Positions 24,805 to 34,617 are shown, counted from the first letter of the stretch. The stretch is DNA of 64,000 nucleotides from Bog-756 sp963734435 (GCA_963734435.1 CAVTHA010000015.1:372001-436000), one strand, 5' to 3'. Numbers and translations are program-made. The notes: generated by a model from the letters alone, not told the origin.

Positions 24805-27312
24805 GTGACGACCGCCACCAAGCGTCCGGCGGGGCGATCCGGAGCTTCGCGGTCGAAGGGAAGGACGGCGTCCCGAGCTCGATCCCGCTCAAGGAGATCG
24901 TCGGCCAGACGACGAACCACCCACCGGGGCCGCCCATCGGGCTCGTGGCGCCGGCAGTCCCGGAGGCAAGAGCCGGGCCTGGTTTCCTCGATGTGGAACG
25001 TCCTGGCTGACCACGCCGCCGATCTCTGGGGTGTGGTGCTGGTCACCGCCGGCCTCCTCGCCGCCCTGGCGTTCTATGCCGACTCGCTGGGACCGGCCGG
25101 CCATGGGGCTCGGGTGGGCGTCGGCGTTCTGCTCGGATGGAGCCGGTTCCTCGTGCCCCCGGTCGCGGCCGGGGTCGGTCTCCTGCTCCTGGCCGGGCGC
25201 CGGGGCGGTGACGACGAGCCGCGCCAGGGTGCCGAACCGGCCCGGGCCCTCATCGGGGCGTCGGCCACCCTGTTGGCGGTGGCGGGTCTGGCCGCCCTGG
25301 CCGGGGGTTCCCCCCGCCTCGGGGCTTCGACGTCCTTGCTCTCGTCCGCCGGGGGATGGGTAGGTGCGGTCGTGGGCAATCCCCTGCGGTCCGCCCTCGG
25401 CGGATTCGGGGCGACCCTGGTGCTGGTGGCGCTGCTGGTGGTGGCCATGGTCGTGCTCACCGGGATCTCGGTGAGCACGGCAGCCGGGTCGGTGGCCCGA
25501 GCTCTCCGATGGTGCGCGGCTGCGGCCGCCGGCGGGTCGGAGGCCGAGGACGACCAGGCCGATCTGGAGGACCGTGACCCGACCGACCCATTCGGCCGCG
25601 CCGTGACCGCACCGACGGCCGCCGCCTCCGTGGTGGACGATGAGGTGGACGAGGAACCGGTCAGCCCCGGGGACGACAGCGGCCACGTCGAGCCCGACGA
25701 TGTCCACGACGAGGTCGAACCGCCGCCCGAGGTGGCGACCCCTACCGGCGTCGTCGCCACGCCCGGTCCGGGGCCGCAGCTCGAGATGAGGCTCGGTCCC
25801 TCCGTCGGTGAATGGCGCCTCCCGCCGGCCAACCTATTGAAGCGGGCCAAGCCCCATGCCATCGACGAACGCGAGGTGGATGCCGCCGGAGCCGCCCTGG
25901 TGGATGCCCTGGCCGCCCACGGGGTGGTCACCCACCTGGTAGGCCGGACGGTCGGCCCGTCGGTCACCCGCTACGAGCTCGAGCTGGGGGCCGGGGTCAA
26001 GGTGGCCCGGGTCACGTCGCTGTCCAAGGACATCGCCTATGCGATGGCCTCGCCGGACGTGCGCATCCTGGCGCCCATCCCCGGCAAATCGGCCATCGGG
26101 GTGGAGGTACCCAACCGCCATCGCCAGCTGGTGGCCCTCGGCGACATCTTGGCCTCGCCCGAAGCGGTCAAGGCCAAGCACCCGCTCGAGGTGGCCTTCG
26201 GCCGTGACATCGCCGGTCGAGCGGTCATGGTCAACCTGGCCGAGATGCCCCACGTGTTGGTATCGGGGGCGACGGGGTCGGGGAAGTCCTCGTGTATCAA
26301 CTCCCTGCTGTCCTCGATCCTCACCCGGGCCACGCCCGACCAGGTGCGGCTGATCCTGGTCGATCCCAAGCGAGTGGAGCTCGGTCAGTACAACGGCCTT
26401 CCCCACCTCCTCACCCAAGTGGTGGTGGATCCGAAGAAGGCCGCCAACGCACTCGGTTGGGCCGTGACCGAGATGGAGCGCCGGTACGACCTTCTGGCCG
26501 AGGTCGGGATGCGTGACATCACCGGCTACAACCTTGCGTTCGACCACGGCGACCTGGACGAGCAGGAGGAGGCCTACCAATTCCGGACGCGCGGCACGGG
26601 CCCTGAGGCCGAGGAGGATGCCGAGGGTGGTGGTCCTGCGCCGCGATTCAACCGCCTGCCCTTCATCCTGGTCGTGGTCGACGAGTTGAACGACCTCATG
26701 ATGGTGGCGGCCAGGGATGTGGAGGAATCGGTGTGCCGGATCGCCCAGATGGCCCGGGCGGTGGGCATCCACCTGGTGCTGGCGACCCAGCGGCCGTCGG
26801 TCGATGTCATCACCGGCGTCATCAAGGCCAACATCCCCTCCCGCATGGCCTTCTCGGTCTCGTCCCTCGCTGACAGCCGGGTGATCCTCGATCAGCCCGG
26901 GGCGGAGCGGTTGATCGGCAAGGGTGACCTCCTGCTGCTCTCGGCCTCGTCGTCGAACCCCCAACGGCTGCAAGGTCCCTGGGTGAGCGAGGAGGAGGTC
27001 CGGGCGGTCGTCGGCCACTGGAAGCGGCAGCGGCCGATGGAGACGGTGGCGGGCATCGAAGAGGTGGTGGCGACCGATGGTCCGCGATCAGGCGAGGACG
27101 ACGGGGACGACGACTTGCTCGTGCAGGCCATGGAGCTGGTGGTCCGTTCCCAGCTGGGCTCGACCTCGATGCTTCAGCGCAAGCTACGGGTCGGGTTCGC
27201 TCGGGCCGGCCGGCTCATGGATCTCATGGAGCGCCGTGGGGTGGTCGGGCCCTCGGAGGGCTCCAAGGCGCGCGCCGTGCTCATGACGCCCGAGGAGCTG
27301 GACGCCCGCTGA
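24805..27312 (+). CDS. ftsK: DNA translocase FtsK/SpoIIIE
   Basis: An 835-residue FtsK. A basic N-terminus precedes four TM helices (residues about 70-220), then an acidic Pro-rich linker. The motor has Walker A GATGSGKSS (residues 488-496) and Walker B VVVDELNDLMM around Asp626; the usual VDELADLMM is altered to Asn629. ATQRPSVDVITGVIKANIPSR and the C-terminal gamma winged helix (SMLQRKLRVGFARAGRLMDLMERRGVVGP) are intact. It pumps chromosome termini through the septum. The D,D-carboxypeptidase follows eight bases later. Confidence 0.96.
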   Translation: MTTATKRPAGRSGASRSKGRTASRARSRSRRSSARRRTTHRGRPSGSWRRQSRRQEPGLVSSMWNVLADHAADLWGVVLVTAGLLAALAFYADSLGPAGHGARVGVGVLLGWSRFLVPPVAAGVGLLLLAGRRGGDDEPRQGAEPARALIGASATLLAVAGLAALAGGSPRLGASTSLLSSAGGWVGAVVGNPLRSALGGFGATLVLVALLVVAMVVLTGISVSTAAGSVARALRWCAAAAAGGSEAEDDQADLEDRDPTDPFGRAVTAPTAAASVVDDEVDEEPVSPGDDSGHVEPDDVHDEVEPPPEVATPTGVVATPGPGPQLEMRLGPSVGEWRLPPANLLKRAKPHAIDEREVDAAGAALVDALAAHGVVTHLVGRTVGPSVTRYELELGAGVKVARVTSLSKDIAYAMASPDVRILAPIPGKSAIGVEVPNRHRQLVALGDILASPEAVKAKHPLEVAFGRDIAGRAVMVNLAEMPHVLVSGATGSGKSSCINSLLSSILTRATPDQVRLILVDPKRVELGQYNGLPHLLTQVVVDPKKAANALGWAVTEMERRYDLLAEVGMRDITGYNLAFDHGDLDEQEEAYQFRTRGTGPEAEEDAEGGGPAPRFNRLPFILVVVDELNDLMMVAARDVEESVCRIAQMARAVGIHLVLATQRPSVDVITGVIKANIPSRMAFSVSSLADSRVILDQPGAERLIGKGDLLLLSASSSNPQRLQGPWVSEEEVRAVVGHWKRQRPMETVAGIEEVVATDGPRSGEDDGDDDLLVQAMELVVRSQLGSTSMLQRKLRVGFARAGRLMDLMERRGVVGPSEGSKARAVLMTPEELDAR

Positions 27313-27320
27313 TCGACGGC

Positions 27321-29006
27321 ATGGTTGAGGAACCGGGCAGGGAGTCGTCAGTGGTGGACGGCGCAGGCGGCGGGTTGCCGGATGTCCCGACCGGGACGAC
27401 CACGTTGGCGTCGGGGCAGACCGTCCCGGCGGCACCGGGTAACCCTCTCCCGGTCGAGGGAACCACCTCGACGTCGGTGCTGGACGAAACGGCTCACTCG
27501 CCCACGGACGGCGAAGCCGGCGCGGCGGCGACCACGGACACCCGGCGCACCGTCCGGCGGGATCGACGTCAGCGGACCCGCCGGCGCTACCTGCGCTCAC
27601 TGCTGGTGGTGTTGGCGGCGGTGATCCTCGCCGCCACCGGTTGGGAGGCGGCCCAGCGGATCAACCAGCCGTTGGCGAGCCCGGCCGTGGAGGCCGGACT
27701 GCCGGCCTCGCTGGTCGTTGCGGGCGCGCCACCATCGTTGTCCTGGCCGAGCCGTGGTCAGGGCGCGATCTCCATTCCCGCCCTCGGGTACGCGGCGCAG
27801 TCGGGGCCGGAGTCACCGGTGCCCATCGCCTCCCTGACCAAGATGACCAACGCGCTGGTCATCCTCCACGACCATCCGGTACCCGCCAGAACTGACGGCG
27901 CGACGGTCACCATCACCGCCGGCGACGTCGGCGAGTACGACACCGAGCTGCACAACGACCAGTCCACCGTGCCGATCCAGTTGGGAGAGACCTTGACCGA
28001 GCGACAGATGCTCGAGGCGCTGCTGACCCAGTCGGCCAACGACATCGCCTACGCCCTCGCTGTCTGGGACGCGGGCAGCGAGGGGGCGTTCGTGGCCAAG
28101 ATGAATGCCATGGCCACCTCGCTCGGGGCCAACTCCACTCACTATGTCGACGCCAGCGGTTACAGCGTCGGCTCCGTCTCGACCGCGGCGGACTGCCTGC
28201 GGATCGCCGCCGCCGGCATGGCCGACCCTACCTTTGCCGCAGTGGTGGGGATGGCGACAGTCACCCTGCCGCTGGCAGGCGTGGTGCACAACGTCGTGAC
28301 CGAGGTGGGGTCGAACGGGGTGGTCGGTGTGAAGTCCGGCTACACCTCGACGGCTGGAGGCTGCATGGTGCTGGCCGCCGACCGGGTGGTGGACGGCCGG
28401 ACCGTCGTCGTGCTGGCCGCCGTCCTCGGCCAGCCCGTACCGCCGCCGACCGCTCCGACCACCACCACGACCACCACGACGATGCCCCCGACCACGACCA
28501 CGACCGCCCCCGCCGCCGCTCCCGCCCCGGCGCCCGGAGCGGCGCCGCCCAGCAGCACGCCACCGTCCACTGCGCCACCGCCCACCGCGCCTCCCGCCAG
28601 CTCGCCGGCCCCGACGACCACCGTCCCCCGCGACGACCTCCCCGTACCGGATCCGTTCCGTTTCACCCGCCCCGTCGTGGAAGGTCTGCTCGCCTCGGCC
28701 GAGGCTGGTGTGGTCCGGCTGCCGCTGACCCGTCCGGGCCAGCCGGCCGGGACGGTGACCGCCAGCTGGGGCGGCCGATCGCACCGGGTGCCACTCGTTG
28801 CCTCGAGTGAGGTCTGGCTGCTGGGCTGGCCGGGTCAGCGGGCGATCTCGACGACGATCGTGCAATCAGTGGCCGCTGGCGGCTCCGGAGGGACGCAGGT
28901 GGGGACGGCCTATTACCGTCTCGGAGGGCAGCTCGAGTCGGTGCCGCTGCGCCTGTCTTCCACCGTGCCAGAGCCCTCTTGGTGGTGGCGGCTCGTGCAC
29001 GACTGA
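27321..29006 (+). CDS. D-alanyl-D-alanine carboxypeptidase (peptidase S11)
   Basis: A 561-residue membrane-anchored penicillin-binding protein. One TM helix (residues about 95-112) follows a 94-residue cytoplasmic, Thr-rich tail. The S11 domain has SLTK (Ser171, Lys174), SAN (Ser238) and KSG (Lys338). A Thr/Pro/Ala linker (residues about 375-440) leads to a C-terminal beta domain like that of PBP5 enzymes. It trims D-Ala from peptidoglycan stems outside the membrane. Close spacing to ftsK suggests co-transcription. Confidence 0.9.
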   Translation: MVEEPGRESSVVDGAGGGLPDVPTGTTTLASGQTVPAAPGNPLPVEGTTSTSVLDETAHSPTDGEAGAAATTDTRRTVRRDRRQRTRRRYLRSLLVVLAAVILAATGWEAAQRINQPLASPAVEAGLPASLVVAGAPPSLSWPSRGQGAISIPALGYAAQSGPESPVPIASLTKMTNALVILHDHPVPARTDGATVTITAGDVGEYDTELHNDQSTVPIQLGETLTERQMLEALLTQSANDIAYALAVWDAGSEGAFVAKMNAMATSLGANSTHYVDASGYSVGSVSTAADCLRIAAAGMADPTFAAVVGMATVTLPLAGVVHNVVTEVGSNGVVGVKSGYTSTAGGCMVLAADRVVDGRTVVVLAAVLGQPVPPPTAPTTTTTTTTMPPTTTTTAPAAAPAPAPGAAPPSSTPPSTAPPPTAPPASSPAPTTTVPRDDLPVPDPFRFTRPVVEGLLASAEAGVVRLPLTRPGQPAGTVTASWGGRSHRVPLVASSEVWLLGWPGQRAISTTIVQSVAAGGSGGTQVGTAYYRLGGQLESVPLRLSSTVPEPSWWWRLVHD

Positions 29007-29032
29007 TCCCGTCCACCCAGCCCGCCGACGAG

Positions 29033-29038
29033 TACCGT
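29033..29038 (+). promoter_or_regulatory. -10 box TACCGT, leaderless thrB start
   Basis: TACCGT ends six bases before GTG 29045, supporting that GTG over the longer in-frame start at 28979, which lies inside the previous gene. Confidence 0.4.
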
Positions 29039-29044
29039 GTCGGT

Positions 29045-29932
29045 GTGCGCGCGCGAGCCCCAGCATCGGCGGCCAACCTCGGACCCGGGTTCGACACGCT
29101 GGCCCTGGCGCTGGATCGGTACGTGGAAGTGGAGGTCGAGAAGGCCTCCCGACTAGTGGTGCGGTCGGAGGGTGAAGGGGCCGGTATGTCCGACGACCCA
29201 TCGCACTTGGCGGCCCGGGTGGCGATAGACGTGGCCGGCACCGACCGCCTGGCCATCACCGTCCGGTCGAAGATCCCCATCGCCCGCGGGCTGGGCTCTT
29301 CGGCGGCTCTGGCGGTGGCCGCCGCCGCCGCCGCCGGGGCGCATGACCCCTTGGCCGTGGCCGCCCACATGGACGGACATCCGGACAATGCGGCCGCCTC
29401 CGTGGTGGGGGGGCTGGTGGCAGCGGCCAGGGTGAAGGGCGGGGTGCGGGCGGTGCGACTGGCGCTCGACGTGTCACTGGCCTTCGTGGTCATCGTGCCC
29501 GACGTCACCCTGTCCACGGCCCGGGCCCGCCAGGCGCTGCCGAGCCAGGTCAGTCGCGAGAGCGCCGCCTTCAACCTGTCCCGCCTGGCCCTGCTCATCG
29601 CCGGCTTGGCCGACAGCCGGGTGCTGATCAGCGAGGCGACCGAGGACCGGCTGCACCAGGACTACCGGAGCCCGCTGTTCCCGCCGGCACCGAAGCTCAT
29701 GGCGGCCATGATGGCGGGAGGAGCGCTGGCTTCCTGCTGGTCGGGTGCCGGTCCCTCGCTCCTCGGGATCTCCCGCGGCACCGATGTCCACAAGGTGCAG
29801 GCCGCAGCGGCCAGTGCCCTGGACGAGGCGGAGGTTCCCGGCGAAGTGCTGGTGCTCCATCCGGACATGCACGGCTTGATCGTCGATCGGCCCGACGCCC
29901 CGGAGGTCTACGACTTCAACGCCGACAGCTGA
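29045..29932 (+). CDS. thrB: homoserine kinase
   Basis: A 295-residue GHMP kinase with N-terminal PASAANLGPGFDTLALAL, the ATP-binding PIARGLGSSAALAVAAA and the C-terminal SWSGAGPSLLGI-type loop (CWSGAGPSLLGIS). It phosphorylates homoserine in threonine synthesis. Here it stands apart from hom and thrC, between the carboxypeptidase and miaB. Start chosen at GTG 29045 because it lies just before the conserved N-terminal strand and just after a -10-like box. Confidence 0.92.
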   Translation: MRARAPASAANLGPGFDTLALALDRYVEVEVEKASRLVVRSEGEGAGMSDDPSHLAARVAIDVAGTDRLAITVRSKIPIARGLGSSAALAVAAAAAAGAHDPLAVAAHMDGHPDNAAASVVGGLVAAARVKGGVRAVRLALDVSLAFVVIVPDVTLSTARARQALPSQVSRESAAFNLSRLALLIAGLADSRVLISEATEDRLHQDYRSPLFPPAPKLMAAMMAGGALASCWSGAGPSLLGISRGTDVHKVQAAAASALDEAEVPGEVLVLHPDMHGLIVDRPDAPEVYDFNADS

Positions 29933-29971
29933 GCGCGGCCGAGCGCGGCGCCTGCCGTGGCCTGGTCGCCG

Positions 29972-29977
29972 TATCCT
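29972..29977 (+). promoter_or_regulatory. -10 box TATCCT, leaderless miaB start
   Basis: TATCCT ends nine bases before ATG 29987 and there is no Shine-Dalgarno sequence, pointing to a leaderless miaB transcript. Confidence 0.45.
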
Positions 29978-29986
29978 GGGTGCCCG

Positions 29987-31429
29987 ATGCACAACCTCGA
30001 TCCGCCGCCGGCCTCAGATTCGGCCCCCGCCCCGCCCCGGACCTTCCACATCCGTACGTTCGGGTGCCAGATGAACGAGCACGACTCGGAGCGGTTGGCC
30101 GGCGCACTGATGGCCGACGGCCTGGTGCCCGCACCAGACCTCGAGTCGGCTGACGTCGTGGTGTTCAACACCTGTTGCATCAGGGAGAACGCCGGCAACA
30201 AGTTCTACGGTCATCTGGGCAACCTCAAGACATTGCGCGAGCGGCGGCCCGGCATGCAGATCGCGGTCGGTGGATGCCTGGCGCAGATGGAGCAGGAGCA
30301 CATCCGCCAGAGGGCTCCCCACGTGGACGTGGTCTTCGGCACCCATAATCTCACCCGGGCGCCGGCCCTGCTCCGGGAGGCGGCCAGCTCCGGTCCCCTG
30401 GTCGAGCTGGACGATGCGGCGGATCCCGAGGCCGGCCCCCAGGACGGCCAGGCGGCCGCCCTGGCCGCGGTGCGCGACCAACCCTTTGCCGCGTGGGTGA
30501 CGATCCAGACCGGATGCGACAATTCATGCGCCTTCTGCATCGTGCCCTCGGTCCGTGGACGTGAGTCGTCGCGGCGGTTCGACGACCTGATCACCGAGGT
30601 CCAGGTCCTGGCCAGACGAGGCGTCACCGAGGTGACCCTGCTCGGTCAGAACGTCAACTCCTATGGTCGCGACCTGACTCGTCGCCGACCCCTGTTCGCC
30701 CAGTTGCTCCAAGCCGTCGGGGCCGTCGCCGGTATCCGCCGAGTGCGATTCACCAGCCCGCACCCGAAGGACCTCCGGCCGGAGACGATCGAGGCCATGG
30801 CCGAGACCGACGAGGTCTGCAACCATCTCCATCTTCCGCTCCAGTCGGGGAGCAATACGATCTTGGCCGCCATGAGGCGCGGCTATACCTCGGAGCGTTA
30901 CCTGGCCCGTCTGGAGGATGCCCGGCGGGCCGTGCCGGACCTGGCGGTCACCACCGACCTGATCGTGGGCTTCCCCGGAGAGACCGAAGAGGACTTCACC
31001 CGCACGCTCGAAGTGGCCGCCGAGGCTTCCTACGACAGCTCGTACACCTTCATCTTCTCGCCCCGACCCGGGACCCGTGCGGCGACCATGACCGATCGGT
31101 TCGTGCCGGCCGAGGTGGTGGCGGACCGGTTCGAACGGCTCCGCACGGTGGTCGAACGATCGGCGTTGGTCCGTCACCGCGCCCGGGTCGGACGGGTCGA
31201 GGGGGTGGTGGTGGAGGGTCCGTCGAAGCGGGATCCGTCGGTCGTCACCGGACGGACCACCCAGAACAAGCTGGTCCACTTCCGGCCGGTCGGAGGTGGT
31301 CCGCCGCCAGCCGGCTCGTATGCCGACCTCCGGATCACCGGCGCCGCGCCCCACCACCTGACCGGCGAGCTGCTGGCGGTCACCGCACCCCCCGCGGATC
31401 GGGTCCGCATCCCCGTTGCGGCCGGCTGA
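29987..31429 (+). CDS. miaB: tRNA-2-methylthio-N6-dimethylallyladenosine synthase
   Basis: A 480-residue methylthiotransferase: N-terminal UPF0004 domain with cysteines in RTFGCQMNEHDSER, NTCCIRENA and VGGCLAQ; radical SAM domain with CDNSCAFCIVPSVRGRE; and a C-terminal TRAM domain. It adds the methylthio group to i6A37 of tRNAs, the modification begun by MiaA, encoded next. ATG 29987 gives a Pro-rich leader before HIRTFGCQ. The stop is two bases from miaA. Confidence 0.96.
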   Translation: MHNLDPPPASDSAPAPPRTFHIRTFGCQMNEHDSERLAGALMADGLVPAPDLESADVVVFNTCCIRENAGNKFYGHLGNLKTLRERRPGMQIAVGGCLAQMEQEHIRQRAPHVDVVFGTHNLTRAPALLREAASSGPLVELDDAADPEAGPQDGQAAALAAVRDQPFAAWVTIQTGCDNSCAFCIVPSVRGRESSRRFDDLITEVQVLARRGVTEVTLLGQNVNSYGRDLTRRRPLFAQLLQAVGAVAGIRRVRFTSPHPKDLRPETIEAMAETDEVCNHLHLPLQSGSNTILAAMRRGYTSERYLARLEDARRAVPDLAVTTDLIVGFPGETEEDFTRTLEVAAEASYDSSYTFIFSPRPGTRAATMTDRFVPAEVVADRFERLRTVVERSALVRHRARVGRVEGVVVEGPSKRDPSVVTGRTTQNKLVHFRPVGGGPPPAGSYADLRITGAAPHHLTGELLAVTAPPADRVRIPVAAG

Positions 31430-31431
31430 GC

Positions 31432-32490
31432 ATGATCGACACCGTGAGCACCCGCCCCCCCGGTGGGGTCGGCACCACCGCGCCCGGCCCGGTGGTGGCA
31501 CTGGTCGGTCCCACCGCATCGGACAAGTCCCGGATCGCCATCGACGTGGCCCGGGCGTCGAGAGGGGGACCGATACCGGTCGAACTGGCCTCCGTCGACT
31601 CCATGGCGGTCTACCGGGGCATGGACGTGGGGACGGCCAAGCCACCCCTCGAGATCCGCGCCGAGCTCGCCGTCCACCTGGTGGACCTGGTCGAGCCGGA
31701 CGAGGAGTTCACCGTGCGGCAGTTCCAGGACGAGGCGGGTCGGGTTCTCGAAGGCATCTCGGCCCGTCGGCATGCCGCCCTGCTCGTCGGGGGGACCGGG
31801 CTGTACCTCCGGGCGGTGGTCGACCGCCTCACCTTTCCCGGTCGCTATCCGGCGTTGGCGGCGGAGCTGGCGGCCTCGGTCGAGGCGGCCGGCCCGGAGG
31901 GGAGCAGGGAGCGGCAGGTCACCTTGGCCGCCCTCCACCATCGTCTCGAGCGCCTGGACCCGGTGGCGGCCCGTCGCGTGGCCCCCTCCAACACCCGGCG
32001 CCTGCTGCGGGCCCTCGAGGTGACCGTCGGCTCGGGGCGCCCCTTCTCTTCGTTCGGTCCGGGGCTCGAGCGCTACCCGCCGACGCCGGTGCCGATGATC
32101 GGGCTCCGCTCCGATCCCGTCCGGCTCGACCAGCGAATCGCCGAGCGGTTCGACCGGATGATGGCGGACGGGCTGCTCGATGAGGTCGAGACCCTGGCGG
32201 CCAGGCCCGGGGGGCTGTCACGCACGGCGCGTCAGGCTCTCGGCTACCGCGAGCTGCTGGCCCATCTCGACGGCGGCCCCTCCCTCGAGGAGACGGTGGC
32301 ACTGGCCGTCCGGCGGACCCAGGGCTTTGCCCGGCGACAGATGGCCTGGTTCCGTCGCGATCCCCGTATCGTGTGGCTGAACCACGACGACGACCCGGTG
32401 GGCTGCCTCTTGACCCGCCTGGCTGGGAAAGGCCCCGACCACCGGTCGGTGGGAAACTGGACAGGACACGATGAATCCCCCTACGCCTGA
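31432..32490 (+). CDS. miaA: tRNA dimethylallyltransferase
   Basis: A 352-residue MiaA with DSMAVYRGMDVGTAKP, VGGTGLYLRAVVD, and the C-terminal RRTQGFARRQMAWFRRD. It adds a dimethylallyl group to A37 of UNN-decoding tRNAs. The P-loop reads GPTASDKS (residues 26-33): the glycine before the lysine is replaced by Asp31 (GAC), unusual for this NTP-binding-like loop. The stop overlaps dapF by 20 bases, so miaB-miaA-dapF-hflX form one operon. Confidence 0.95.
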   Translation: MIDTVSTRPPGGVGTTAPGPVVALVGPTASDKSRIAIDVARASRGGPIPVELASVDSMAVYRGMDVGTAKPPLEIRAELAVHLVDLVEPDEEFTVRQFQDEAGRVLEGISARRHAALLVGGTGLYLRAVVDRLTFPGRYPALAAELAASVEAAGPEGSRERQVTLAALHHRLERLDPVAARRVAPSNTRRLLRALEVTVGSGRPFSSFGPGLERYPPTPVPMIGLRSDPVRLDQRIAERFDRMMADGLLDEVETLAARPGGLSRTARQALGYRELLAHLDGGPSLEETVALAVRRTQGFARRQMAWFRRDPRIVWLNHDDDPVGCLLTRLAGKGPDHRSVGNWTGHDESPYA

Positions 32491-33313
32491 CCGGCGACGC
32501 CTGCGTTTCACCAAGCATCACGGCGCCGGGAACGACTTCCTGGTCCTGTTGGACCCAGAAGACGAGCTGGGCCTGGATGCCGCCTCGGTGCGCGCCCTCT
32601 GTCACCGCCGTTTCGGGATCGGGGCCGACGGTGTGATCCGAGTCATGACCGGGATGGGCGGTGCGGACCTGGCCATGGAGCTCCACAATGCCGACGGCGG
32701 CCTGGCCGAGATGAGCGGGAACGGAATCCGGTGCCTGGCCCAGGCGGCGGTGGATGCCGGGCTGGTGGCACCGCCCACCTTCAGCGTGTGGACCCCGGCC
32801 GGCGTGCGGGTGGTCGACTACCGGCCCGGGGAGCTGCCGGGGTCGGCCACCGCGTCGGTGGACATGGGCGCGGCCGTCCTCGGGCCCGATCAGCCCCAGC
32901 AGTTCGACGGGCGCAAGGCCCGGCAGGTCGACATGGGCAACCCCCATCTGGTGCTGCTCGGTCCTGATCCGGACCACGTGGACGTGGCCGAGCTCGGGCT
33001 CCGGCTCCAGGAGCTCCAACCGGGCGGGATCAATGTCGAGTTCATCTCGGTCGGCCCGGGCGCCGGCTCACTCAACCTGCGGGTCTGGGAACGGGGCGTG
33101 GGGGAGACCGAGGCCTGCGGCACCGGCAGCGCGGCTGCGGCGGTTGCCGCCCGCAGCTGGGGGTTGGTCGGCGAGGAGATCGACGTGCACAATCCGGGGG
33201 GCATCCTGCGGGTGACCCTCGGCGGCGACCGGATACATCTGAGCGGACCGGTGCGCCGGGTAGCGGCCGTGAAGGTGGACATGGCGGCCATCCTCGACGC
33301 GGCGAGGTCATGA
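32471..33313 (+). CDS. dapF: diaminopimelate epimerase
   Basis: A 280-residue DapF with KHHGAGNDFLVL, NADGGLAEMSGNGIRC and the second active-site loop TEACGTGSAA (Cys216). The enzyme converts LL-DAP to meso-DAP using two cysteines. The first, normally in the motif AEMCGNG, is Ser82 here (AEMSGNG); Cys88 six residues on is not at the catalytic position. Either this lineage works with Ser or Cys88 compensates. The frame overlaps miaA by 20 bases and hflX by four. Confidence 0.94.
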   Translation: MNPPTPDRRRLRFTKHHGAGNDFLVLLDPEDELGLDAASVRALCHRRFGIGADGVIRVMTGMGGADLAMELHNADGGLAEMSGNGIRCLAQAAVDAGLVAPPTFSVWTPAGVRVVDYRPGELPGSATASVDMGAAVLGPDQPQQFDGRKARQVDMGNPHLVLLGPDPDHVDVAELGLRLQELQPGGINVEFISVGPGAGSLNLRVWERGVGETEACGTGSAAAAVAARSWGLVGEEIDVHNPGGILRVTLGGDRIHLSGPVRRVAAVKVDMAAILDAARS

Positions 33314-34617
33314 CGGCCGACGACTCGGCATTCACCGACACACTGATCTCCCGGTCCATCCGGGAGCGGATCGTGCTGGTCGGCGTGGTCCTGCCCCGGT
33401 CCACGCTCGTCGAGGCCGAATGCGGCCTCGACGAACTGGCCTTGCTGGTGGACACGGCCGGTGCTGACGTGGTCGAACGACTCCTGCAACGCCGCGCCGC
33501 GCCGGACCCGGCCACCTACCTCGGCCGGGGCAGGGTGGAGGAGCTGGCCTCGTTGTGCCGGTCGGTCGACGCCGACACGGTGGTGTTCGACGACGACCTG
33601 TCGCCCGCCCAGCAGCGAAACCTCGAGGCCATCCTGGGCCGGACGGCCATCGACCGGACCGCTCTCATCCTCGACATCTTCGCCCAGAACGCCCGGAGCC
33701 CCGAAGGACGGGCCCAGGTCGAGCTGGCCCTGCTGCGCTACCGGCTGCCCCGCCTGGCCGGCCGGGGGAGATCCTTCAGCCAACAGGCGGGCGGCATCGG
33801 CACCCGAGGGCCAGGGGAGACCAAGCTCGAAGTCGACCGACGCCGTCTGGTGCGGCGGATGAGCCGGCTCGAAGGCGACCTCCGCCAGCTGGAGCGCACC
33901 CGGCGCACGCAGCGGCGGGGGCGCGCCCGGTCGCGGCACCGGGCCGTCTCCCTCGTGGGGTACACCAATGCCGGCAAGTCGACCTTGCTCAACCGATTGT
34001 GCGGTTCCGACGCCATGGTCGAGAACCGCCTCTTCTCGACGCTCGATCCCCGCACTCGCCAGCTCTCCCTGGCCGGAGGGGAGACGGTGCTCCTCACCGA
34101 CACCGTGGGTTTCGTGCGCAAGCTTCCCCACCAGGTGGTGGAGGCCTTCCGGTCGACACTCGAAGAGGTCGCCCAGTCGGACCTTCTCCTCCACGTGGTG
34201 GACGGGACCGCGTCCGATCTCGAGGGCCAAGTGGACGCGGTCCGGACGGTGCTGGCCGAGATCGGGGCCGATGGGCTTCCCGAGCTCATGGTGGTCAACA
34301 AGGCCGACGCGTTGCCGCCCGGTGGTGGAGTATCCGAAGAGGCCGGCCGTCTGTTGGCGGCCCACCAGGGATCACTCATGGTGTCGGCTCGGACCGGGGA
34401 AGGTCTCGACCGGTTGCAGACGTGCATCGGCGACCGCCTCCGGGTGGGGGACAGAGTGGTCGAGCTGGTCGTGCCCTGGGCCCGCGGCGACGTGTTGGCC
34501 GCCGTGCACCGCGAGGGAGAGATCGTCGGAGAAGTGGCCGGGGAGCTGTCGGCGCGCATCCAGGTGGTGCTGGACGAGGCGGGAGCATCGCGGTTCGCGG
34601 AGTTTCTCACCTCGTGA
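33310..34617 (+). CDS. hflX: ribosome-associated GTPase HflX
   Basis: A 435-residue GTPase. The N-terminal HflX domain includes YLGRGRVEELA, the linker has the GGIGTRGPGETKLE signature, and the G domain has G1 GYTNAGKS, G3 DTVGF and G4 NKAD. HflX splits or rescues stalled 70S ribosomes. ATG 33310 overlaps the dapF stop; the TGA overlaps the GTG start of dapC. Confidence 0.95.
   Translation: MTADDSAFTDTLISRSIRERIVLVGVVLPRSTLVEAECGLDELALLVDTAGADVVERLLQRRAAPDPATYLGRGRVEELASLCRSVDADTVVFDDDLSPAQQRNLEAILGRTAIDRTALILDIFAQNARSPEGRAQVELALLRYRLPRLAGRGRSFSQQAGGIGTRGPGETKLEVDRRRLVRRMSRLEGDLRQLERTRRTQRRGRARSRHRAVSLVGYTNAGKSTLLNRLCGSDAMVENRLFSTLDPRTRQLSLAGGETVLLTDTVGFVRKLPHQVVEAFRSTLEEVAQSDLLLHVVDGTASDLEGQVDAVRTVLAEIGADGLPELMVVNKADALPPGGGVSEEAGRLLAAHQGSLMVSARTGEGLDRLQTCIGDRLRVGDRVVELVVPWARGDVLAAVHREGEIVGEVAGELSARIQVVLDEAGASRFAEFLTS

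Noticed and set aside
33555..34610. Large plus-strand frame inside hflX joined to the 5' part of dapC
   Set aside because: Only the part after 34614 is real (start of dapC); the rest is an out-of-frame reading of hflX.
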